DNA of 64,000 bases from Bacillota bacterium (lineage in GTDB: Bacteria > Bacillota > Clostridia > Christensenellales > Aristaeellaceae): contig JAEZIN010000029.1 of the NCBI GenBank assembly GCA_023436585.1, forward strand, positions 124,001-188,000, given 5' to 3'. Numbering within the stretch: position 1 is the first letter of the stretch; each line of letters begins with the position of its first letter. The translations under genes and the position numbers were made by a program. The notes under the pieces are model-generated. The model did not search any database, was not told the DNA's origin, and saw nothing but the letters and a program-made list of their open reading frames with translations. Of this stretch, positions 44,392 to 52,819 are shown piece after piece.

Positions 44392-46977
44392 ATGAAGCTG
44401 TTTCGAAAACTAGTCTGCTGCCTGCTGGCGGTGCTGGTGATAATACCGGGCTATTCCGCCCTGGCCATGCAGGCCGGAACCGTATCTCCCGAAAAGTGGA
44501 AGGATGTCACGGCGGAATACGGAAAGGCCGCCCGTGATACCGCGGTCACAACGGCAGTGAACCCAGCAACGGGTAATCAGGCGCTTTGCCTTACCGCCTC
44601 CTTTGACAAAAACAGCTGGTGGTGCGACGCCGCCGTCTTAAAGACGGTGGGTTCCACAGCCTTTCACAAAATGGAGGGCATCTCCTACGATGTGTACTTT
44701 GTGCCCGACAAAGGTACCGGCGGGACTGGCAGCGTGAAGATGCAAACCTGCCTGAACACGCCCTCCTGGTACCAGGTGCCGGACGGCGAGATTGCGGAAA
44801 TCCGCATGCAGGAGGGGGGGACATCTGCCCATGTGGATCAAAAACTGCCCGGCGCGGCCATCCACAGCCAGCTGATCCTGGTGGCGGCGGGAGCCGGCAC
44901 GGATTTTTCAGGCAGCATTTACTTCGAGAACATCACCCTCACGGCCATTCCTGAAAAGGCGGAGGATGTCCCTAAGGTGGAAGCGAAAACCTGGGACTTT
45001 GAGGATGCGGATACCGGCCTCGGCTCCTGGGGTGTGGAAGGCTCCTGGGAGTACCCCGGCGGCTTTACCCTGGATCAAATAGCCTATGAACCGCAGCGCA
45101 AAGCCCTCCTGATTAGCGGCCTTCACTTTGATAAAAGCCGTGACTGGTCCGAGATCAAGCTGAACGTTCCTCTAAACGGCTTGAATTTGAAAGGGTACGG
45201 CCTGTTCGCCCTGGAGCTGACCGTAAGCAGCGAGGCGTACCTAAAGGGCGGCGGCGATTTCCGCGTGCAGCCCACCGCCATCCTGCCGGGCGGCGGCTTC
45301 AAGGCGCTGGGCAACGACTATCCCAAGAAGGTTACCGACCATCCGGATGGAACAACTACGCTTCTATACGAAATCGGCTTTGTATCCGACTTGGCGATAG
45401 ACAGCCTGACGGTTGGCATCGCCGGCTCCTCCACCGCTTACGAGGGGGATATCCTGGTGGATAACGTACTGCTTTCTGCCCGCAGGCAAGGCGATTACAT
45501 GGGCGTGAACGTTACCGTAAAGCCCGTAAACGGAAGACCGCCGCAAAGCGCGGTTATCGATACCTCCGCGCCCATCCCCCTGGCGGATGAAAACGCCACG
45601 CCCGAAACAAAGTCGCTGTTTGCATATCTTCGGGATGTGGGCAGGGACTACACACTCTTTGGCCATCAAAACGCCATGCATCACGGTGTGAGCATTACAA
45701 AGACCGACGGAACGGAATCTGATGTGCAAAACGCGGTGGGGGCGCATCCCGGCATTGTGGGGTTGGACGGTCTGTCGCTCTTTGGCGGCGAGGGCACATA
45801 CGATCAAAGCGTGTCCATCGCCAAGGCGGCCTATCAATCAGGCGCCATCCTCACCATGAGCATGCACATGCCCAATTTTGTTACCGGCGGCATATTCAGC
45901 GATGTCACGGCCGGCGCCATCCGCGCGGTGCTCCCCGGCGGGGAGGCGCATCCAAAGCTTCTGAATTACCTTGACACCGTGGCGGCCTTTGCCAAGGATT
46001 GCGTCACGGAGGACGGAACGCCTATCCCGATCCTCCTGCGGCCCTATCACGAGGGGAACGGCGGCTGGTTCTGGTGGGGCTCCGCCAGCGGCAACGATGC
46101 CCAGGCGCAGCAGCTGTACCGCTTCACCGTGGAATACCTGCGGGATACGAAGAATGTACATAACTTCCTGTACGCGTACGCCCCCAACGGCCCGGTCACC
46201 AGCGCCAACGACTATCTGAAAAGATACCCCGGCGACAATTATGTGGATGTGCTGGGCTTTGACTATTACTGCGACGACGCGGGGGAAAGCACGGCAGGCT
46301 TCTTAAGCCGGCTCAAGCAAAGCTGCGCCATCGTATCCGACCTGGCGGCGGCCCGTGGCAAAGTCTCCGCTGTTTGCGAAACAGGCGTTCGCCAACTGAA
46401 AATGGGCTATGAGGGGCTGGCCCCGCAGGGCAACCAAGGCAGCATTACCTGGTTTTCGGATATTCTGGATGCGCTGTCCACCGACCCTAAGGCAAGCCGT
46501 ATCAGCTATTTTCTGGTCTGGGCCAACTTCACTGACGGGCAGTTCTGGGTGCCATATGTGCGCCCCGGCGACAAGACCAGCCATGAAATGGCCGACAACT
46601 TCATCACATTCTACAACGATGACCGGGTGATATTCGCGGACCGCACAGGCGATATCTACTCCCATGGCAATGTGGCTGTGCTGCAAAAGGAGCCCTTTGT
46701 TTCCATCATCTTCCCGGCCACCAACAAGCTTCTTGCCAAGGAGAATTTCACCTTCCAGGCGGATGTGAAGCCCTATGGGCGTACGGTGGTGGATATCCGC
46801 TACACCGTTTTGAAGACGGGGGTGGATGTACCCCTTTCCCTTTCCACCGGCGGCTATTATGAAGGTTTGGTGGATATATCGGGTATTAAGAACTCCTTCT
46901 ACGATACGGTGTTCCTGTGCAGGTTTTCGGACGGGACAGAATTCACCAGCAAGGGGACGCTTACAGTAAAAAAGTAA
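44392..46977 (+). CDS. Secreted GH26 beta-mannanase with carbohydrate-binding modules
   Basis: This 861-residue endo-beta-1,4-mannanase would cut mannan or glucomannan outside the cell. It has a signal peptide (1-26, ending SALA), then two beta-sandwich domains (about 30-190 and 205-365) like CBM23/27-type mannan-binding modules. The GH26 catalytic domain (about 395-765) has the acid/base Glu554 in RPYHEGNGGWFWWG and the nucleophile Glu663 in VCETGVR. An Ig-like domain closes the C terminus (about 770-861). There is no sortase, S-layer or dockerin signal, so it is released. GGAGG precedes the ATG. Confidence 0.92.
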   Translation: MKLFRKLVCCLLAVLVIIPGYSALAMQAGTVSPEKWKDVTAEYGKAARDTAVTTAVNPATGNQALCLTASFDKNSWWCDAAVLKTVGSTAFHKMEGISYDVYFVPDKGTGGTGSVKMQTCLNTPSWYQVPDGEIAEIRMQEGGTSAHVDQKLPGAAIHSQLILVAAGAGTDFSGSIYFENITLTAIPEKAEDVPKVEAKTWDFEDADTGLGSWGVEGSWEYPGGFTLDQIAYEPQRKALLISGLHFDKSRDWSEIKLNVPLNGLNLKGYGLFALELTVSSEAYLKGGGDFRVQPTAILPGGGFKALGNDYPKKVTDHPDGTTTLLYEIGFVSDLAIDSLTVGIAGSSTAYEGDILVDNVLLSARRQGDYMGVNVTVKPVNGRPPQSAVIDTSAPIPLADENATPETKSLFAYLRDVGRDYTLFGHQNAMHHGVSITKTDGTESDVQNAVGAHPGIVGLDGLSLFGGEGTYDQSVSIAKAAYQSGAILTMSMHMPNFVTGGIFSDVTAGAIRAVLPGGEAHPKLLNYLDTVAAFAKDCVTEDGTPIPILLRPYHEGNGGWFWWGSASGNDAQAQQLYRFTVEYLRDTKNVHNFLYAYAPNGPVTSANDYLKRYPGDNYVDVLGFDYYCDDAGESTAGFLSRLKQSCAIVSDLAAARGKVSAVCETGVRQLKMGYEGLAPQGNQGSITWFSDILDALSTDPKASRISYFLVWANFTDGQFWVPYVRPGDKTSHEMADNFITFYNDDRVIFADRTGDIYSHGNVAVLQKEPFVSIIFPATNKLLAKENFTFQADVKPYGRTVVDIRYTVLKTGVDVPLSLSTGGYYEGLVDISGIKNSFYDTVFLCRFSDGTEFTSKGTLTVKK

Positions 46978-47028
46978 AGTATGTTGTTAAGTTAATTACT
47001 TTACAAAGTCCGCAATCGGTGATATGCT
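46974..47028 (+). promoter_or_regulatory. Promoter region of the LacI gene with inverted repeat
   Basis: TTTACA (47000-47005) and TATGCT (47023-47028) have a 17-base spacer. GTAAAGTA (46974-46981) and TACTTTAC (46997-47004) form a perfect 8-bp inverted repeat reaching into the -35, a possible self-regulation site. The left arm overlaps the mannanase stop codon. Confidence 0.5.
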
Positions 47029-47061
47029 TCAATGCAGCACACTGTACGGGAGGGCATACAC

Positions 47062-48093
47062 TTGAGCAAGCAGGTAACCATGCGGCAAATCGGCAAAGCC
47101 ATGGGCGTGAGCACGGTGACGGTCTCCAAAGCGCTGGGCGGCAAGGATGGCGTCAGCGATTTTGTCCGCGCGCAAATCATAGACAAGGCCAGGGAAATGG
47201 GCTATCAATATACAACATCCGCCAAGCAACTTAAGGTGGAGGCCGGGCAGGATGTGGGCATTCTGGTGGCGGACCGGTTTTTCAGCGACAACTCCTTTTA
47301 CGCCGCCTTGTATAAAAGGCTGCTGCAAAGGCTGGCCGAAGCTTCGTGCTACGGCATTTTGGAAATTCTGTACGCCCAGGATGAGCAAAGCAACAAGCTG
47401 CCTGTTATGATCCGTTCCGGTAAGGTGAACGCGCTGGTGGTCATGGGCCAGGTCAGCCCGGAATACATGCAGGCGCTGCTGGATACACATCTGCCCTGCG
47501 TGTTCCTGGATTTTTACACCGAGCATGCCGACGTTACCTCCGTGGTCAGCGACAGCGTCTATGGCGCTTATTTGCTTACGAACCATCTGGTGAACATGGG
47601 CCACCGGGATATTGCCTTCGTGGGAGACATCCATGCCACCAGCAGCATACTGGACAGGTATCTTGGCTACTACAAATCCCTGCTGCAAAACAACATACCG
47701 CTTCGCCCGGAGTGGATTCTGCCTGACAGGGGCGAGAACGGGCTGCTTAAGGAGGTCGCTCTGCCCGCCCAAATGCCCACGGCCTTTGTGTGCAACTGTG
47801 ACGAGATGGCCCATCTTTTGATGGGGCAGTTGAAGCGAGAAGGCTACAAAATGCCGGAGGATGTATCCATCGTCGGGTTTGATGATTTTTTGTTCGCCAG
47901 GCTCTGCAATCCCGCGCTGACCACCTTCCAGGTGGACCAGGATGCCATGGCCAAGGCGGCCGTGAAGGCGCTGAGTAAAAAGCTGCACGGGCAAAGCGGC
48001 CATACCGGCCGAATCGTTATCAGCGGCCAGGTAATCTACAGGGATTCGGTAAAAAACCTTCGCGCCACGGAAGCGGAATGCATGAACGCTTGA
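47062..48093 (+). CDS. LacI-family regulator of the mannan locus
   Basis: This 343-residue protein has the LacI helix-turn-helix (VTMRQIGKAMGVSTVTVSKALGG, residues about 5-26), the hinge helix region, and a periplasmic-binding-like sensor domain with VGILVADRFF, VVSDSVYGAYLLTNHLVNMGHRDIAFVGD (in part) and PEDVSIVGFDDFLFARL. It starts at TTG 47062 with GGGAGG upstream; the earlier in-frame ATG at 47032 lacks a binding site. The inducer is probably a manno-oligosaccharide or its phosphate, from context. Confidence 0.9.
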   Translation: MSKQVTMRQIGKAMGVSTVTVSKALGGKDGVSDFVRAQIIDKAREMGYQYTTSAKQLKVEAGQDVGILVADRFFSDNSFYAALYKRLLQRLAEASCYGILEILYAQDEQSNKLPVMIRSGKVNALVVMGQVSPEYMQALLDTHLPCVFLDFYTEHADVTSVVSDSVYGAYLLTNHLVNMGHRDIAFVGDIHATSSILDRYLGYYKSLLQNNIPLRPEWILPDRGENGLLKEVALPAQMPTAFVCNCDEMAHLLMGQLKREGYKMPEDVSIVGFDDFLFARLCNPALTTFQVDQDAMAKAAVKALSKKLHGQSGHTGRIVISGQVIYRDSVKNLRATEAECMNA

Positions 48094-48109
48094 TAAAGGA
48101 GCACTGCAT

Positions 48110-49135
48110 ATGCCAAAGGAAACCCTGTTAAAATGCGGAAGCCTGCCCAATATACCCTGGCAGGACCGGGGAAACGACCGCAATCATGCCCCTGTGTGGC
48201 GGTACAGCCAGAATCCCATCATCGGCCGCAATCCTGCCCCAGGCGTGGCCCGTATCTTCAACAGCGCCGTGGCCCCTTTTGAGGGCGGCTTTGTGGCGGT
48301 ACTCCGCGGCGAGCAGGTGGATGGCGTTCCCCATATCTATATGGGCTGCAGCGCTGATGGCATCCATTGGGATATCGACAGCGAGAAGATTGCCTTTGTA
48401 AATGAGTCGGGCGAGTCCTTTATGCCGCGTTACGCCTACGACCCGAGGCTTGTTAAGGTGGAGGAAGACTATTATATCCTCTGGTGCACCGACTTTTATG
48501 GCGCTTCCATCGGCATGGCCAGGACACGGGATTTTAAAACCTTCCTCCGTGTGGAGAACCCCTTTATCCCCTTTAACCGCAACGCCGTGCTCTTTCCAAG
48601 AAGAGTCGGCGGCATGTACAAGCTGCTTTCCCGCCCCTCGGACAGCGGCCATACGCCCTTTGGCGACATCTTTTTATCCGAAAGCCCGGATATGGTCTAT
48701 TGGGGCCGCCATCGCCACGTCATGGGCCGCGGCAGCGCCTGGTGGGAAAGCGTCAAGATTGGCGGCGGCGCGGCGCCCATTGAAACAAGCGAAGGCTGGC
48801 TTTTGTTCTACCATGGCGTGGCAAGCACCTGCAACGGGTTTGTGTACTCCATCGGCGGGGCGATCCTAGATATCGATGAGCCCAGCCGCGTTCTGTACCG
48901 CTGCCGGAATTTTCTTCTGACTCCGGAGGAACCGTATGAGGAGCGGGGCTTTGTGCCCAATGTGTGCTTTCCCTGCGCCACGCTGCAGGATCAGGATACC
49001 GGGCGCATCGCCATCTATTACGGTGCGGCGGATACGTATGTGGGCCTTGCGTTCACCTACGCGGACGACGTGGTGGCCTACATCAAGGAGCACAGCGTGC
49101 TGACACAAGAGGATACGGAAATAGGCGTCAGGTGA
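48110..49135 (+). CDS. GH130 beta-mannoside phosphorylase
   Basis: GH130 enzymes split beta-1,4-mannosides with phosphate to give mannose 1-phosphate. The 341-residue five-bladed propeller protein shows the family segments NSAVAPFEGGFVAVLRGE, YDPRLVKVEEDYYILWCTDF, NRNAVLFPRRVGGMYKLLSRP and GGGAAPIETSEGWLLFYHGV. There is no signal peptide, so it acts inside the cell on imported oligosaccharides. With the epimerase next door the likely substrate is mannosyl-glucose or mannobiose; the exact subfamily cannot be set by eye. Confidence 0.9.
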   Translation: MPKETLLKCGSLPNIPWQDRGNDRNHAPVWRYSQNPIIGRNPAPGVARIFNSAVAPFEGGFVAVLRGEQVDGVPHIYMGCSADGIHWDIDSEKIAFVNESGESFMPRYAYDPRLVKVEEDYYILWCTDFYGASIGMARTRDFKTFLRVENPFIPFNRNAVLFPRRVGGMYKLLSRPSDSGHTPFGDIFLSESPDMVYWGRHRHVMGRGSAWWESVKIGGGAAPIETSEGWLLFYHGVASTCNGFVYSIGGAILDIDEPSRVLYRCRNFLLTPEEPYEERGFVPNVCFPCATLQDQDTGRIAIYYGAADTYVGLAFTYADDVVAYIKEHSVLTQEDTEIGVR

Positions 49136-49139
49136 TATC

Positions 49140-50330
49140 ATGCTGTATCAAGCGTTTGAAGACCATCTCCGCCGGGTGATCCTGCCCTTCTGGATGGGGC
49201 TGAAGGATGATGTCCATGGCGGATATGTGGGCCTGGTGGATTATGATTTGACCCGTCATGCGGGCAGTGTCAAGGGATGTATATTGAACAGCCGCATCCT
49301 GTGGTTCTTTTCCGCCTGCGAAAAAGAACTGGGGGATACATCCCTTCGTCCTTATGCCGATCATGCCTATGCCATGCTCAAACGGTTTTGGGATGAAAAG
49401 CATGGCGGCCTGTATTGGTCGCTGAATTCCGGCGGCACAGTGGCAGACGGTACCAAGCACACCTATTGCCAGGCATTCGGGGTATACGCGCTGGCGGCAT
49501 ACTATGCGGTGAGCCGGGATGAGAATGCGCTGTCCCTGTGCATGAAGCTGTTTGAACTGATCGAAGCCAGATGCGTTGATGATTGCGGCTATCTGGAAGC
49601 GTTTGACGAGGATTTCAAACCTGTCGACAATGCAAAACTGTCGGAAAACGGTGTAATGGCGAAAAGGACCATGAACACGCTGCTCCATCTGCTGGAAGCC
49701 TATTCGGAATTTTTGGCCGTCACCGGGAGCACGCGCGTGCGGGAAAGGCTGCGCTACATCCTTATGACACTGCTTGATCAGGTATATAACCCGGACAAAA
49801 AGCGTTTGGAAGTTTTCTTTGACGGGCAGATGAAATCCATCCTGGACCTGCATTCCTATGGCCATGACATCGAGGCCTCCTGGCTGATGGAGCGGGCGCT
49901 TTTTGTGTTGGGAGATTCCTCCCTGACCGCCAAAGCTACCCCCGTGCTGCGGAGCATGGTAAGGCACGTATATGAAGAAGCCTTTGACGGACGATGCCTG
50001 TATAACGAATGCGACCGCGGCATAAAAGACAAAACACGCGTTTGGTGGGTGCAGGCCGAAGCCGTGGTGGGCTTTTATCATGCCGCCCACAGGGAAGAAA
50101 GGCCGGAATACTTCGATTCTGCCGAAGCGATCTGGCAATACATACAGGATCACTTCCTAGACAAGCGGCCCGGGAGCGAATGGTTCTGGTCGCTTGACAA
50201 TCATGACCAGCCTGTCCCCAAGCCCATCGCCGAGCCCTGGAAGTGTCCTTACCATAATGGCCGCATGTGCCTGGAAATGATCCGCGGTGGCCGGCCGGCC
50301 ACGAATGCGGGCCTGAATCCGGGCTTGTAA
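49140..50330 (+). CDS. AGE-family epimerase, likely cellobiose 2-epimerase
   Basis: This 396-residue (alpha/alpha)6-barrel of the N-acylglucosamine 2-epimerase superfamily resembles cellobiose 2-epimerases, which convert mannobiose to mannosyl-glucose for GH130. Motifs seen: HGGYVGLVDYDL, KGCILNSRILWFFSAC, HGGLYWSL, KHTYCQAFGVYALAAYY, DLHSYGHDIEASWLMERA with a catalytic histidine, and RVWWVQAEAVVGF. It starts 4 bases after the phosphorylase gene. It ends the mannan locus. Confidence 0.9.
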   Translation: MLYQAFEDHLRRVILPFWMGLKDDVHGGYVGLVDYDLTRHAGSVKGCILNSRILWFFSACEKELGDTSLRPYADHAYAMLKRFWDEKHGGLYWSLNSGGTVADGTKHTYCQAFGVYALAAYYAVSRDENALSLCMKLFELIEARCVDDCGYLEAFDEDFKPVDNAKLSENGVMAKRTMNTLLHLLEAYSEFLAVTGSTRVRERLRYILMTLLDQVYNPDKKRLEVFFDGQMKSILDLHSYGHDIEASWLMERALFVLGDSSLTAKATPVLRSMVRHVYEEAFDGRCLYNECDRGIKDKTRVWWVQAEAVVGFYHAAHREERPEYFDSAEAIWQYIQDHFLDKRPGSEWFWSLDNHDQPVPKPIAEPWKCPYHNGRMCLEMIRGGRPATNAGLNPGL

Positions 50331-50359
50331 AATAATTCTGAAAGGCGAGGGACAGGCGG

Positions 50360-50388
50360 TTGACATTGGACAACCCCCATGCTATAAT
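50360..50388 (+). promoter_or_regulatory. Strong promoter of the pyrimidine operon
   Basis: TTGACA (50360-50365) and TATAAT (50383-50388), spacer 17, both perfect. The leader is only about 45 bases, contains the palindrome GGCCTAGGCC (50402-50411), and has no room for a PyrR-type attenuator. Confidence 0.9.
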
Positions 50389-50438
50389 CAGACAATTTGT
50401 GGCCTAGGCCGCGAATATGTGCATAAGGGGGAAGAGAC

Positions 50439-51314
50439 GTGGCAAGAGACCTGTTAACCCTCAGTGATATCAAAGTCTCGGAGGTCGTGGCGCTTATAGA
50501 GGAAGCGCAAGCCTTTCGGGACAAAGCGGTTTTTCCCAATTTATCAGGAAGAATCGCATGCAATCTTTTTTTTGAAGCTTCGACCCGCACCCAATACAGT
50601 TTCTGCGTTGCAGAAGAGAAGTTGGGGATGCGGGTCGTTTCTTTTCATCCGGAGTCGTCATCGCTGAAAAAGAATGAGAGCTTTTACGACACAGTGAAGA
50701 CGTTCGACAGCTTCGGGGTGGACGCATTGGTGATCCGGCACTCGGAAAACGAATACTACCGGCAGCTTTTGGGCCATGTGAGGGCCGCGATTTTAAATGG
50801 CGGCGACGGTACGGGCAACCACCCCACCCAGTCGCTGCTGGACCTTTTGACCATTCGCCAGGAGTTTGGCGGCTTTGCGGGCCTGAAGGTGGCCATCATC
50901 GGGGATGTGAGGCATTCCCGGGTGGCCCACACCAATTATGAGATCATGCGCCGGCTGGGGGTCAAGGTGGTGGTTTCCGGGCCCGAGGAATACATGGCGC
51001 CGGAAATGTTCACCGAGGATTTGGAGGAAGCCATCACCACCAGCGATGTGGTCATGCTGCTTCGCATTCAGTACGAGCGGCACCGTATGCGGGATCATCT
51101 CTCTCAGGAGGAATACCACCAAAGGTACGGCCTCACCCGCAAACGGGTGGATTCCATGAAAAAAAGCGCGATCATCATGCATCCCGCGCCGGTGAACCGC
51201 AATGTGGAGATTGCCGATGATCTGGTGGAGTGCGAAAGGTCCCGCATCTTCAAGCAGATGGAAAACGGCGTGTATGTCCGCATGGCGGCGCTTAGGCGCG
51301 CGGTAGAGGGCTGA
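50439..51314 (+). CDS. pyrB: Aspartate carbamoyltransferase
   Basis: This enzyme joins carbamoyl phosphate and aspartate, the first committed step of pyrimidine synthesis. The 291-residue catalytic chain has LFFEASTRTQYSF (carbamoyl-phosphate loop), NGGDGTGNHPTQSLLDLLTI, IGDVRHSRVAHTN and IIMHPAPVNRNVEI. It starts at GTG with AGGGGGAAGAG upstream. There is no pyrI regulatory-chain gene beside it. It is first in the operon. Confidence 0.95.
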   Translation: MARDLLTLSDIKVSEVVALIEEAQAFRDKAVFPNLSGRIACNLFFEASTRTQYSFCVAEEKLGMRVVSFHPESSSLKKNESFYDTVKTFDSFGVDALVIRHSENEYYRQLLGHVRAAILNGGDGTGNHPTQSLLDLLTIRQEFGGFAGLKVAIIGDVRHSRVAHTNYEIMRRLGVKVVVSGPEEYMAPEMFTEDLEEAITTSDVVMLLRIQYERHRMRDHLSQEEYHQRYGLTRKRVDSMKKSAIIMHPAPVNRNVEIADDLVECERSRIFKQMENGVYVRMAALRRAVEG

Positions 51315-51316
51315 AC

Positions 51317-52618
51317 ATGGGAAAGCAGATATTGATAAAAGGCGGGACGGTGTTCACGGAAGGCGGCCTGAAGCGGGCCGATGTGCTCATGGGGAACGGC
51401 ATTGTGCAGATCATTGCCGAAACCATCTGCGCACCGGCGGCGGAGGTATTTGCTGCCGAAGGGATGATCGTGTCGCCTGGCTTTGTGGATGTGCATGTCC
51501 ACTTGCGGGAGCCTGGACTTTCTCACAAGGAGACGATAGCCACCGGCACCAGGGCCGCGGCAGCCGGTGGGTTCACCACCGTGTGCGCCATGCCCAACGT
51601 GAACCCTGTGCCGGATAGCCTGGAAGCGCTTAAGACGCAGCTTGATATCATCCAAAGGGACTCGCTGGTAGAGGTGATTCCCTACGCTTCCATCACCCGA
51701 GGGGAAAAGGGACAGGAGCTGTCTGATATGGAAGCGCTTGCCCCCTTGTGCGCCGGGTTTTCGGATGATGGGAAGGGCGTTCAGTCACAGGATATGATGC
51801 GTGCGGCCATGATGAAGATCGCATCCCTGAACGGTTTGCTGGCGGCGCATTGTGAGGATGAAAGCCTGATTCCGCCCAGCGGATGCGTGCATGACGGTGC
51901 TTGCGCCAGGCGCTTTTCCTTGCCCGGCATCCCTTCCAAAGCCGAATGGCTTCCCATTCAAAGGGATATGAAGCTGGTGAAGGAAACCGGGGTACGCTAC
52001 CATGTGTGCCATGTCTCCGCTAAGGAAAGCGTGGAGCTGATCCGCAAGGCGAAGAAGCAGGGGCTCCCGGTGACCTGCGAGTGCACGCCGCACCAAATCA
52101 TGCTCTGTGATGAGGATATCGCGGAAAACGACGGCCGGTTCAAGATGAACCCGCCCCTGCGCAGCCGGGAAGACCGGGAGGCTATACTGGAAGGGCTGTT
52201 GGATGGCACTATCGACTGCATCGCTACCGACCATGCCCCGCATACATTGGCGGAAAAAAGCCTGGGGCTTGAACGAAGCAGCTTTGGCGTGGTGGGGCTG
52301 GAGACAGCCTTTGCCGTATGCTATACGGCGCTGGTAAAAACGGGCAGGATGACCATCGAAAATCTGCTGGACAAGCTGACTTCTGCGCCTGCCCGGCTGA
52401 TTGGCCGGGAACAAGTGCTGAAGGTAGGCGCCAGGGCGGATATCGCGGTGCTGGATGTGACCCGGGCCTGGCGGGTGGAGCCAGAAAAATTCCTTTCCAT
52501 GGGCAGGGCTACCCCCTTTGCCGGCATGGAGCTGACCGGACAGGTGGCCGCTACATTCTTTCAAGGTAGACAAATTTTTAACGAAAATCCGTTTCACTGC
52601 GGCGATTCGTGTCGATAA
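51317..52618 (+). CDS. pyrC: Dihydroorotase
   Basis: This enzyme closes carbamoyl-aspartate to dihydroorotate. The 433-residue protein is the long type I form. It has the metal ligands in DVHVHLREPGLSHKE, the GGFTTVCAMPNVNP stretch, HCEDE, CHVSAKES, and CIATDHAPHT with the catalytic aspartate. It starts 2 bases after pyrB. A gap of 200 bases with hairpins separates it from carA. Confidence 0.95.
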   Translation: MGKQILIKGGTVFTEGGLKRADVLMGNGIVQIIAETICAPAAEVFAAEGMIVSPGFVDVHVHLREPGLSHKETIATGTRAAAAGGFTTVCAMPNVNPVPDSLEALKTQLDIIQRDSLVEVIPYASITRGEKGQELSDMEALAPLCAGFSDDGKGVQSQDMMRAAMMKIASLNGLLAAHCEDESLIPPSGCVHDGACARRFSLPGIPSKAEWLPIQRDMKLVKETGVRYHVCHVSAKESVELIRKAKKQGLPVTCECTPHQIMLCDEDIAENDGRFKMNPPLRSREDREAILEGLLDGTIDCIATDHAPHTLAEKSLGLERSSFGVVGLETAFAVCYTALVKTGRMTIENLLDKLTSAPARLIGREQVLKVGARADIAVLDVTRAWRVEPEKFLSMGRATPFAGMELTGQVAATFFQGRQIFNENPFHCGDSCR

Positions 52619-52643
52619 TTCAAATGGACGGGTATAAAGGATT

Positions 52644-52812
52644 TCGCGCCTGCGGGCGCGGCCAAAGGGCTTTCCGATCGCCCTTTGGAAACCTTCGGAG
52701 GCCGTCTTCTGACAAGCGCTTTATCTGTAGTAAGACAGAAAAATGAAATAAGGGATTCCAAAGGGATATATCCCTGTGGCAGGATTCCCAAGGGCAGAGC
52801 CCTTGGGGAAGG
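52644..52812 (+). repeat. Cluster of four hairpins between pyrC and carA
   Basis: In order: CGCGCC-tgc-GGGCGCG (about 52644-52660), CCAAAGGGC/GCCCTTTGG (52662-52688), CCAAAGGGA/TCCCTGTGG with one mismatch (about 52758-52779), and CCCAAGGGC-aga-GCCCTTGGG (about 52788-52808). The last two share the layout GGATTCC-C-AAGGG with the units at 8534-8584. They could lower or set transcription of the second half of the operon. The ribosome binding site of carA follows directly. Confidence 0.6.
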
Positions 52813-52819
52813 AGAGTAA

